A stretch of 64,000 bases of DNA, from contig JAYKAV010000422.1 in NCBI GenBank assembly GCA_035582835.1, forward strand, positions 1,913,847 through 1,977,846, written 5' to 3'. The notes beneath the pieces are model-generated. The model saw only the letters and a list, made by a program, of their open reading frames with translations, did no database searches and was not told the origin of the DNA. The translations under genes and the position numbers were made by a program. Every line of letters begins with the position of its first letter. The first letter of the stretch is position 1. Positions 22,880 through 33,700 of this stretch are shown here, one piece after another. Origin of the DNA: Phoebastria nigripes. Its lineage: Eukaryota; Chordata; Aves; Procellariiformes; Diomedeidae.

Positions 22880-24420
22880 GCCGATCGCTCTCCCTTGGCA
22901 GCACCGCTCCTCCGGGGGGGGTGGGGTGGGGGGGGGTGTGCGCGCGTGTGTGTGCGCGCGTGTGTGTGTTTTGCTGTGCAGGCACGGTGACATCACCTCC
23001 ACCCCGTTTAATCCCCCGGCGACATCACTGCGTCTCTCGTCCGCGGTTCCAGCTCCGTTTCAGTTTTCATCTGTGTCATAAATTCCTTCAGGTGGAAGTG
23101 TGGGGGGGAAGCAAACCCAAACCACACGCGTCTGCCGCGGGGCTGCGCGCTCCGGCGCGGGGAGAGGGGAGGAGGCGGCGGGAGGAACGCGGGAGCCGCG
23201 GCCGCCTTCTGCGGGGCTGAAGTTTACGCTGCATTTTCCCAAGGGACACGGAGCAGAAACTTTTTGCGGGCTTGGGGGAGCTCCGGCGGCTGTTCCCGTC
23301 GCCTCGGGGGTGTTGCAGAGTTACCTCCGTGAGCTCGGCACGGACGGGGAAACGCGTGAGGCGGACGGGCAGACGGGCGGGGAAGTCGCTCTTTGCCCGG
23401 TTTGCTCGGGACGAGGGAAGCGGCAGGGGCCGAGCCGAGGCGGGAGCGGGGCAGCGTGGGGCCGGGGCAGCGCGGGGCCAGTGTGGGGCTGGTCTGCGGG
23501 CAGTCAGTCCCCCGCTGCGCTTCCCCCACCTCTGTCCCCCCCACAATCGCATCTGCAAATGGGTGGGAGAAGGGATTTCAGACTTTCTCCAAGATGTTTT
23601 TTATTCTTCTTTCCGTGGTGCTCCATTGCCCTTGACACAGTGGAGCGGCATGCCCACGCGGGAGCAAGGGGCTCCCTCCCACCCCAGTCCCTGTGCACAG
23701 AAAAGACCTATGGAGAGACCACGGAGGCCCTTCCTCCACTGGGGGCAAATGCTGCACCCCAGTCTTTGAGGGACTCGCTGAGAAAACAAGATTAACTCAA
23801 TGCCAGGTTATTGCAGTGGCCTGGGAAAGCCCCAGCATGGCTCAGAGTTCGCAGCTCCTGGGCCTGCCCTGGCCAGGTACTGTGGTGCCACCGGTGTTTC
23901 CCCCCATGGATCTGGCAGGGCTCAGGCCTGGGTGCCAGAGAGTATCTGAGGGGCAGAGGCTTCCCCCCTCCCTTTGCGTGAGAGGGAAGCTCATCCAGCG
24001 CGGGCAGTAAACAGCGGTTGAGAAACCTGAGAGGGCAGTGGGAGATGAAGGTGTGCATGTGCTTGGTGACATTTTCTGCGGGGAGCCACTGGCAAGGAAA
24101 AAGTAAATTCCTCCCGCGACAGCAACATTAAAGCAGCTTCACCCAGGAGAGGAGGTCCCCCTCGTGTTCGTGTATCCCCTCCCTCCCAAAGCCCACACAG
24201 AGTGCCCAGAAGTACCTCAAGGCTCGGGCCTTGCAGGTGCCCCTCTGGCATCACCCCTCGCGGGCGCAGCAAGAACAAGCAAACCCTCCCGGCCACCCCG
24301 ACTGCAAGGAGGGGGGCGTGGGGGAGCGAGGATCCCCGTCGCCTGTCGCCCCANTGCCTCCTGCTCTCCCACCCCGCTCGTATACAGCAGCTCGAGCAGA
24401 AACCGCCTCTCCCCGCTGAG
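22880..24420. other. SFRP4-EPDR1 intergenic region
   Basis: The many long ORFs on both strands here (up to about 300 codons) are composition artefacts of stop-poor GC-rich DNA, with low-complexity Pro/Arg/Ala/Gly translations. I see GC boxes but no TATA box that I would assign to EPDR1. Confidence 0.6.
22914..22970 (+). promoter_or_regulatory. G-quadruplex-prone G runs followed by Z-DNA-prone GT/GC alternation
   Basis: Three G runs (about 8, 4 and 9) are separated by single T bases, then an alternating purine-pyrimidine tract (TGTGCGCGCGTGTG…) continues to about 22970. It sits about 60-120 bases upstream of the SFRP4 TATA box. The structural potential is read from the sequence; any regulatory role is inference. 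Confidence 0.6.
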
Positions 24421-24524
24421 GTGATGCGGGTTTGGAGGCGGGCAGCCCCCGCCCCCCCGGCGCAGGCCTGCCCGCCCGCCTGCGCGCCGTGCGGGGCGGA
24501 GGTGCGCGGAGCGGAGCGCGGAGC

Positions 24525-24774
24525 ATGGCGCGGGGCCGGGGCTGCCGCTGCTGCGGCTGCTGCTGCTGCTGGGCGGCCTCCTCCTGCGGGGCGGTGGGGC
24601 GGCGGCGGCGGCGGCGGGGACGGAGCCGTGCCAGGCGCCGCGGCAGTGGGAAGGGCGCACCGTGTCCTACGAGCACGGCACGGGCCGCAACACGCGGGCC
24701 GCCGTCTCCTACGACGGCCCCAACCAGCGCCTCCGCATCCTGGAGGAGAGGAAGGCCCTCATCCCCTGCAAGAA
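24525..24774 (+). CDS. EPDR1: EPDR1 coding exon 1: signal peptide and N-terminus
   Basis: The ATG at 24525 is followed by GCGCGGGGCCGGGG, then the Leu codons. From the mature-protein frame no ATG occurs back to an in-frame TGA at 24422. One missing base between 24528 and 24541 reconciles ATG and signal peptide. The other upstream ATG (24424) is in the third frame. The donor is GTAGGT after AAG AA. The exon is very GC-rich and lies 93 bases before an assembly gap, where miscalls are common. Confidence 0.85.
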
Positions 24775-27700
24775 GTAGGTGTCCGCGGCGGGACCCCCGC
24801 GGCGGGGCCGGGCCGGGCGGGGCGGTGATGGTCGGCGCTTTCCCGGGGGTGTGTGGGGCGATGCGGANNNNNNNNNNNNNNNNNNNNNNNNNNNNNNNNN
24901 NNNNNNNNNNNNNNNNNNNNNNNNNNNNNNNNNNNNNNNNNNNNNNNNNNNNNNNNNNNNNNNNNNNNNNNNGGGGGGGGGTTGGGGTCTCTCTCTCGGC
25001 CCCCGGCGTTGCGGGGCGGCACCTCCCGTGCGTGAGACGGGGGAGCGCGGGGGGCGGCAGCGGCGGAGCGCCTTCGGAGGGGCCGGCTGGGCACGGCTGC
25101 GGGGAGGCAGCTGCTGGGGATAACCGGCGGTGGAAAACCTGTCAGCGACATGGCTTATATTCATGCTCCATATATATATATATAGCGAGAGATTTATGAT
25201 CAACAGCGTTGGCTTTTTACCTTCAGAGATATTCCTCTCTCCCAACTGTTTTGTTTTTTTAAATGGAATGGGAAGCAAGTCCAAAAATACAGCCCAAAAT
25301 ACGAGGTATAATGCATGTAATGAGGTACAATGAAGAGATTACACTCAAACACGGGAATAATGTCGCAGGGGGGATTCTAGCCCAGTAATTTGCTAACAAG
25401 TTTGAGTCACGTTTTACAAGGTCTCTGCTCATTCGCGGTTCCTGCAAGTGCTAAGTCGGTGCAGGGTGTCTGGATGCATCTATTACCTGTGGTGCAGTGT
25501 GCTTACTCACATTGCACTGGCTGCCCAGCCCCAGAGGACCTCCCTGTTCTTAATTTATACAGTATGCGTCTGCTAAGCCCATAACTAACTCAACAAAATC
25601 CCTGCGTCACTGTGCGTTTCTTGATTTGCTGAAAAATAAGTCTAGAAAAAAGCTGACTGAAGAAGGGCCTCTTTTTTTCTCCTGAACCTGTCAAGCACAG
25701 GCCTTGACAGGCTGGGTGGAAGAAACGATCAGCACAGAGAGGCCTTCCTGAGTGAGACGTTTCTGGGTACCGAGCGTCAGTAACTCTCAGACACCGTGTC
25801 AAGACATACCTGCCAGTGTGAGGGNAGCCAGTCTGTCTGTACCTCTGCCTCTCCCACCAAAAAATTCTTCAAATAATAGTGTGTCAGTCCTGGGGATGTA
25901 TAAACCAAGGTGAAGACCAGCCTACAAATGCTGTATCATCCAAACTAAATGGTCTCTGCTATTGAAAGATCAATATTCCTTTTTGCTCCTGCCTTTTTTT
26001 CCTGGCAATGATCAATTTCTTACCAACATCACATAGTCATTGTTTTAATCTTTCCAAAGTGTATGCTCTTCCTCAGTCCTTTCTCTGACAGTCCCAAAAC
26101 ACTCTTAAAACTGTTTTATGAGTTTCATTTTCAAGCTTAGCTTTCCCTCATTGTGAGCTTTTTTCTCTATTACTATTTTCATACAGGAGCCATATGAGGA
26201 ATGTTAAAGGCAACATATAGTTAGTTGTTTGTTGGTGGCCTGCTAACATACAACATAAAGGCTGACACTGGCTGTGCTCATACTCTCCTTTTAGAAGTTG
26301 GCCTAGGTTGACCTTCATGTTTGACAACCATAAAACTGCGCTACAAAGTCTGATGCAAGCCTTTTCTAGCTCCTAAGTTGTACTGAGCTCATTTCTTGAA
26401 GCTTATGTTTATTTTGTTTGAAAACTTTATTTTAAGATTGAATAATTATTCTACATTTTCAACTCTGGGCCAGATTTTGGCTTTTGCCAAGATCTGCTCT
26501 TTTTACATTTTTGATAAATATTTGCTCTGGACGCAGTTTCGTCTGGGCTNATAGTGCTAGAAAGAGTCAGAGTGCAGACAGGTGCACTTGAAGCATCTCT
26601 CTGCTGCTTTTTCCTGTATTAGTTTTTTGTTGTAGACAACCTCTGACCTCAGGGATCCCTGCTGTTTCCAGGCTGACCATATTTTCTGCCATCCAAAACT
26701 GGTGGGTGGTTTTGTTCTGCGCACAGCTAGTGTCTGCTAAGGGTGTGACCCAGCTTCCATTGAAGTCAACGGAAAGACTCCCATTGATTTCAATGTGTGT
26801 TGGATCGGGTCTGGAGTTGTGATCACAACTTCATTTCACTGTGGACACAGTGAGTCATAAACTGAAGCCTTCAGAAGTTAGAGGCGAGGGGATTTATCCT
26901 GCCTTTTGAAAAATAACCTCTCCCCTACTCTGCTTTGACGTTGGCAAGAAAAGGGTAGTTACGCCGAGGCAGTGACTACAAAAGCAACAAGAAAAATAGT
27001 GCTGTCCTGGTCTCTAAGGAAATTTCAGTCTAAATTCTCACAAACGGACACATTTTGCTCCTATCAGACGTAACTTACATGCAGCAATCAGGGTTGGCCA
27101 ACAACCAAATTTTTATACAAAGCATTTTCTGAAGCTTGTGAATGTGGACCTTAATCAGACACAGCCCTGTTTAAGTTAGTTGACTGAGGTTAATCAGGGA
27201 CACAAAGATCTGCCTGTGTGGAATGGCTTGCAGGCTCATAACCACAGGAAAACCTGAAACTTTCAGTTTTTCTTGTAGATATATGTTTCAAATTCATGTA
27301 ATTTGCTATGTGGCATTTTCATACCTACATCAACCCAGTGTTTTAAGTAAACTCCTGAAAAGTAACCATAAGGTAAATATCCCATCGCTGCTTTGTTAAC
27401 ATCACTTCTTTGCTCGCCAGTCATTGCAAGAGCACCTGAGATGCAGTGACTGCGTTGGTAAAGGCTGGCGCTACTGACCGGCATGGGAGCTTTGACCTGC
27501 TCTGTCTCCGACCTGGGCCGGTTCACCCCTCCTTAGTCAACCTGGTGTCCCCTGGCTCCCCGGGGCTCACCATATCCGCTACTGACTGGCACGGGCTGCC
27601 CGCTCCCCATCGGCCAGCTGCAGCATTGTCACCTGCCACCTGAGCACACACCTTGCTCGCTGTACGACCAAGTGGAGCCAGTTCGTTAAAGCAGTCATTG

Positions 27701-30700
27701 ATGGTTGTTTCAGACAGCTTGTTGGGTGGGTGTTTCTCTGGGTCATACTGTTGACTGCCTGCACTCCGGCTTAGCGTGTAAAAACTACCAATGGTGATCC
27801 TAAGCTGAGGTTTTTAGAGGAGAACCTATTCCAGTTGGATTCATTACTAAACTTTCTTTTTCATTTCTTTTACAGCCCCAGCCTTAGCTACACTCTGTGT
27901 CTTATGTTTTCTCCAGTGTGCCTTGCCCTGCTACTTCTTTCCNCTTCAGGATCAACATTTTGGGGGTAGACAAGGAGAGCAGGGACAGTCTTCTCTTTTG
28001 GTTTCGTGTAGCGCTCAGCTGGTACCAGGGGAAGAGAAAAGAAAACAAACAGAAGTTTTTATTGAGTAGATTGTGCCATTTCCCGTTTGGAAGAGGTCAT
28101 GCCAGTAGGGTTATTATATGATGTGAAAGGAGAGCAGTTGAAACGGTTCCCTAGAGCTCTTGAGGCAGAGCTATGTCACGTTACCTGTTAAACACAGGAT
28201 GTGTTTTTTAATCCTTTATTGCCTACTACATGGAGTTACTTCCTTTTGTGCTCCCTGTATATTAATCCTTCCTCGCTCTTGTCCAACCCTCTGTTGACCG
28301 CTATCTCAGGGCACTTCACAAAACAGGTAACGGTCATCAGCACGGTTTTGCTGTTGGGGCAAAAGTGTTTCATTTTAAGGTAACATCTGCTGGTTCAGGT
28401 TTGAATATGACATCACTGCAAACCGGTGAGAAATCCTGGCAGTACAATGGTCTAAACCAAAAATCCTACTGACTGCATTGTGGCCAGAACTTCACGTGTC
28501 CTGTATCACCTTTCATTTTCTTGGAGAAATAGAGCAAGCAGCGTACTGCCTGGCACTGCTGAAGCCACTCAACAGGCATTAGTGCTCAGTTATGAAGGAA
28601 GAAAAGCATGAAGTGGGGAGCGGAGCAGAAATCACACAGGTGGTGTTTGAGGGCTGGGGTGTTACTTATCTCATGCTGTATTCATAGAGTTTGACCCTTA
28701 TCTTCCATACTATTTTTCACAGAGTGATTTTCAGGGGAGGCCCAGTAACAGTTTGTCCTATGAGAAATGCAGTGGTGAGGAGAAAAAAATTCCTGTGTGG
28801 CCAGGAAGGTCAGTAGGAGGAAGAAAATTCATTTCTCTCTTCTGTGAGTGTATTTTAACAGTAACCTCCATGGACCATTGTACAGTGTGCAGCACATTGG
28901 GATGCCTATGTATTTGAGACTGCTAGGGTTATTGTCTTAACAACCATAACTGCAGAGCAGAAAAACAACCTGGAGATATCATATAAGTGTTTATTTAAAA
29001 ACAGAATTGCATGTTGGCAATTTCTTTCGTTTCAATTGTATTTGCAAAAGACAGGCACAGTTATGGGCAGGATTAACTCCTTCACTTGGCAACAAAAACT
29101 GCTAGTACAATAGAGGAGCAACAAAGCTGTGTTTAGAGAAATATGTCTGTTATTCCGGCAGGCTGTTTGGATGCATGTGTCAATCCCTGTCCTTGACTGA
29201 AGAGAAGCAGTGTATGGTCAGGTGCAAATATAACAGCATTCATCTGGAGAAGAGGTGATGACTTTTCAAAATAAACAGAGTGTGGGCACGCGTGTCTGAC
29301 TTATCTCAACTACTTCTTAGTTGTTTTAGGATGTGTGATTGTGAAGGAAAAAACAGCGGTGTCTGACCTATTAAAATCATATAATCCATCCGTTCTGTGG
29401 TCATTATGGTGACTCAACAGGCTAAGTATTGAGCTACCCTGAGCGACTGCAAATTTGTTTCCCAGACTTGGTTTTGGGAGTGGTTTCTGCAGCTTAACGT
29501 TTAGGGGAATGAACGATGGTCATGGGTAGAATTTTCAGAATTGGCCAAGTTATTCGGGAACCCAAGCCCCATTTTTTAAGATTATGTGGAGTGTGCAGAC
29601 TTCCGAGACCCTTAATTTGCAGTGAAATAGAGTTGAATTTTCAGCAGTTTCTCTAAATCTAACGTGAGTTCTTGGGATCTAAAATGCTTCATAAGCTGCT
29701 GTGTATATAAGTCACTTGTGAGAATAAGAACTAAGGGAAGGTCCTCAAACCTCCTGCATTTACCTTCTGTTCTTTCAGGTGTCTGCTGCTGGTAACGACG
29801 GTGAGTTTGGCAAGGTGGCTCTGGAAAGCTGCTGTGATGGATGCGGGCTGGCAGTCAGATGCTAGGCAATAGCCTGAAGTACACAGCAGTTGTTCTAGTG
29901 AGAGTTGTGTGCTGTTGGGGTATGGAGGATTGGCTGTACAAGCCTCAACTTTTGCATTTCCATCATAAGCCGATTTACGAGTCAGTTTACTGAGTCCCTC
30001 AGTGATGCTCCCTGCCAAGGCAGCCGGTTCCTTGGAGAAGAGCACTGTACAAGGAGGGAGCCGTGGTCCACGAGGGCTGTGTGGAGGAGCATCTCGTCTC
30101 GCCCGGACTGTTCATTCTGTTTGTTTCTGCCTACGAGAGGCAACAGCCATTTCCCTTTCCAAGTTCTTGATCTTGTTGGAGGTAGGCCAGGCTATACAGT
30201 TCAGGGAGGCAGTGAAGCTAATTGCCTTCGTTGTTACAGGTGGGCTGGGTGGGAAGAGATGAAAACACCACTCAGGGGAGGCGGTTGAAAGTCTTCAGCC
30301 ATTGAGCTGCAGCACTAACAAGCCAGTGGACTCTATCAGAGGAAGCTGGGAACTGTTGGCTTAGCAATGCTTTGCTTTTTTGTGTTTTATGCTTTTGATA
30401 ACTTCTTGGACAGCAGCATCTTTGTCAGAGTTGTGGGGAAAAAAAAAGAAAAAAAAAAAAAACTGAGTATGAATAAAGCAGATCCATTGCTTTGAGACGC
30501 TGTATTCTATTTAGTGTAGTGTTCTCAAAACCCTTGTTTATGCTAAGTACTCTGGAGCCGTTTCATACGAAACACAGCATCCACCCAAACTGCAAAAAAC
30601 AAACTGGCTTTTAAGTTTGAAAGAGCAGGACCCACAAAACCCTTTAAAGCTGGAAAGAAAATGTAGATAAGCAGTGTCCAGTGACCCCAAATTGATAATT

Positions 30701-33700
30701 TGCTGGAGTGCTGGTTGGTGTGCTTAGAAGCCGCTGTCAGAGACTCAATGGGGTCATTATTATCACATCAGTTATAGATATTGTTGACTGGATGTTCTTA
30801 AAAAAATAGAGGTTCTCATCAAGAAGTTTTGTTTTTCTAAAAAACATCCTTAAATGATAGCCACTGGCACCATATTGCTGTTGATACTAGTGGATATTGG
30901 CTTAAGCCTTTTATCCATCTGAACCCTTTAAAGTTAGGGGAATAGTTCCTCCCTCTTATCATCTCTTCCTTGTCTATTTGAACTCTTTGGAATAACACGT
31001 GTTTGCATAGAAACTTATGGCTCGTTTTGTACTGTTGGACATTATGGTAAAAACTTAAAGCAAAACCGGGACTGCACTGAAGATATAATATGCCTACATT
31101 TCTGTAACTCAGACCAGAGGACCAGTGTTTTCACAAGATAAATCACTGTCATTTTTATTCAGGGATTTTTTAACTTTTTTTTTTTTGGTAGAGACTTAGA
31201 GTGGAGATGAATATAGAGAGAGATTTGATGGTTGGACTTGATGATCTTAGAGGTCTTTTCCAACCTTAATGATTCTATGATTCTATGATTCTATGATTCA
31301 AGTTCATAATTTGTTCTGTGCTCACAGACAGCACACAGACAGTCGATGGTGAGGTGACTGCACAGCTAAACAAACACAATGAAAGAAATCTTTATATTCA
31401 TGATCTTAATTTGGGCTCCATTCAGCTTGAGGCCTGATGTAATTCAGATGGCACAACTGGCAACATCACACCTAATCTCACAGGACCAAATGCCATTTGT
31501 CTGAAAAAGTATCTCCTCTGAAGGATAAACCAGAATCTTCTAATTTAGGGCTGATCTTGCACTGCTGTGAGCTGAAAAAAAACCTGACTGTACATTGCTT
31601 TCAGAGAAATCTGGGGGATAAAAGCACCCAAAGGACACTTTACCAGTTGATGCATGAGTCCTTCAATTGTAATCTGTTAAAGTTAAGGATCCAGGTCTCC
31701 TTAATGTAAAAGGGCCAGTAATTTAAAACAGTTTCAGGTATTCAAGAGAGCATTTACTGAAATGCCTCCAGAAATGCCTCCAGAAATTTGTCCATTCGCC
31801 GGGTTAGTATATGCGCTGTAACTCTCTAGTATCTTTCCTATCTGTAGGCTCTCCATATCTTCCCATCCCAGTTTGGTTCACTGCAATTACAGTGCATGAC
31901 ACAATAGGGTGGTTTACGGCACAGTCTCTTCCCGATGATGTGTATCCATCAGTTTTCTGTTGTGGCTGTAGCTGTCCCTGGGCTGAGCGGTGGGTGTGTG
32001 CCGGGGCTCCCTTCCTTGCAGGGTGAGGGAATATGCTCCAGTATTGTCCCAGCAGCTGGGGAGCCACTGCGGCATGTTCCCAGGAGCAGGATTTAGGAGG
32101 TACTACGGCATCCTGGAATTTGGAGAGAGCTAAGACCAGGGGACACACGGAATTGTTCAGTCCCACGGTTTATCTTCCATAAGCAGTTGAGCTGTATTTT
32201 CCTTGATATGCCAGAAAGAGAAGGGTTTTGAATATGATGGCTGCATATGTTACAGTTGAGAGCATACTGAAAAGCTGAAGAGTTTGGGTTAACAAGCAAA
32301 AAATTTTTCCCTTTTTGCTTACTTTTGTAACTCAGGGCTGCAAACTTAGTGAAGTCAATGAGAATTTTGCCTTTGGCACAAGGATCTCATCCCAGGACTT
32401 TATGTTAGATACACATTTGTAACATATGTGGGAGGTATGTACAAGAAATACATTTCTCCGTTTCCAATTCAAACTCAGCCTCAATTCCTGAGGTTGGTCC
32501 ACTCTGCCAAAACTGAAACCATCATTCAGCCTCTAGCCTTATTGATGACAGCAATGGTATAACTGTGGTGGACAGCTTTCAATATTGTGTCATCTGAGTG
32601 GAATTGGAAGATGTAGCGATAAAACCTGTGCCTCTGAATCCGGTCCACACCCTGCCTCTGCCAGCACTTCCAAGGATGAATTTTGGTAGGCGATTGCCAG
32701 TTAGAGGAGAGGAAGCGTTCAGGGAAGGAGGCAGGATGTTTTAATTATAAGAACAGAAGACTGTTTTTTTTAACTTTCCCTGCAATTCATTTTGCAGTCC
32801 GTTTGTTCACTAATGTACTTAATTTTCATGCTACTGCTGTTCATTTGTTAGTATCGCTATTGATTTGTTCATGTGACAAAAGAATTTATCTATGTTATAA
32901 GTTTATTATTTTGTAGTTCAGAAGGTGCTCTTCTTGTGCTTTTCCCTGTCAGAAGCTCTGAAAGTTTTCTTCTCCAGCTGGAGAACTGATTTGTTTTGCA
33001 TATCAACAGGCTTGTCCATTTATTAACTGCGTGGACCAGGTTTTCAACTGGATGAAATTTTCATAGACAAGTGAAGTAAGTAAGTGAAATGGTACTAATT
33101 TATGCCTTTATCTGTATGCCAGGTCATTAGCTGATGCAGAATTGAAAGGTAGGGTTCAAATATCCTTCCATCCTCTCCATTTTGCTATGAACTGATGGCT
33201 AAACTTGACATGATTAGGTGTTTCAGTCCAGGAAAGGACAGTGGCATAGTAAATAACACTGAGTTATTCAGAAAAAGCATAAATACACTTCTCTGTCACA
33301 TAACATGGGAGAAGGTTAAATTTAAAGGAGCCTTGGGGAAGAAGAATGCTTGCAACAGTGGCCAGGTGTCGTGAAGAGGTAAGAGTAGGAATAAGAGGCA
33401 TGTAAATAAATGTGTAAGATTAGAAACTGATGCAGTCTTAGAAATGGACTGTTGACAATTCAGGTGTGAACATAGTAGAAAATAGGACAGGGTTTTCTTC
33501 TCAAGCCAGGATTTAGGCATCAGATCTGTGCAAAGACTGGAGGAAAGAGTCTTTTCCCATGCCTGTCATGCTAGGGCTGCCTTCTGGAGAAATGGACTTG
33601 TGGCCATCCAGCCAGTGAGTTTTGGGCTGTGGATCTGTGTAGCTGCAGCAGCAGCAATCCAACTCCTGACCCTCACGTTCGCCAACTTCATCCCTCTCTT

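Larger units (their letters stand above)
22000..25120. promoter_or_regulatory. CpG-rich shared promoter interval of SFRP4 and EPDR1
   Basis: CpG density rises abruptly from within SFRP4 exon 1/intron 1, stays high through most of the intergenic space and falls off after 25.12 kb, in EPDR1 intron 1. A dip around 23.6-24.2 kb separates two peaks, one at each first exon, so there may be two islands. The starts are divergent and about 1.85 kb apart. The assembly gap lies inside. Confidence 0.75.

Noticed and set aside
21526..24830. Many long ORFs (150-298 codons) on both strands around SFRP4 exon 1 and the intergenic CpG region.
   Set aside because: They overlap real exons in other frames or consist of low-complexity Arg/Pro/Gly/Ala. 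They arise because stop codons are rare in GC-rich DNA.
24432..25199. 255-codon plus-strand ORF that contains ATG 24525.
   Set aside because: It runs in the wrong frame relative to the ependymin domain and its translation crosses the N gap. Only the other frame shows family motifs.
30425..30470. A-rich run as a possible processed-pseudogene tail.
   Set aside because: No coding-like or exon-joined sequence lies upstream, so a simple repeat is the better reading.
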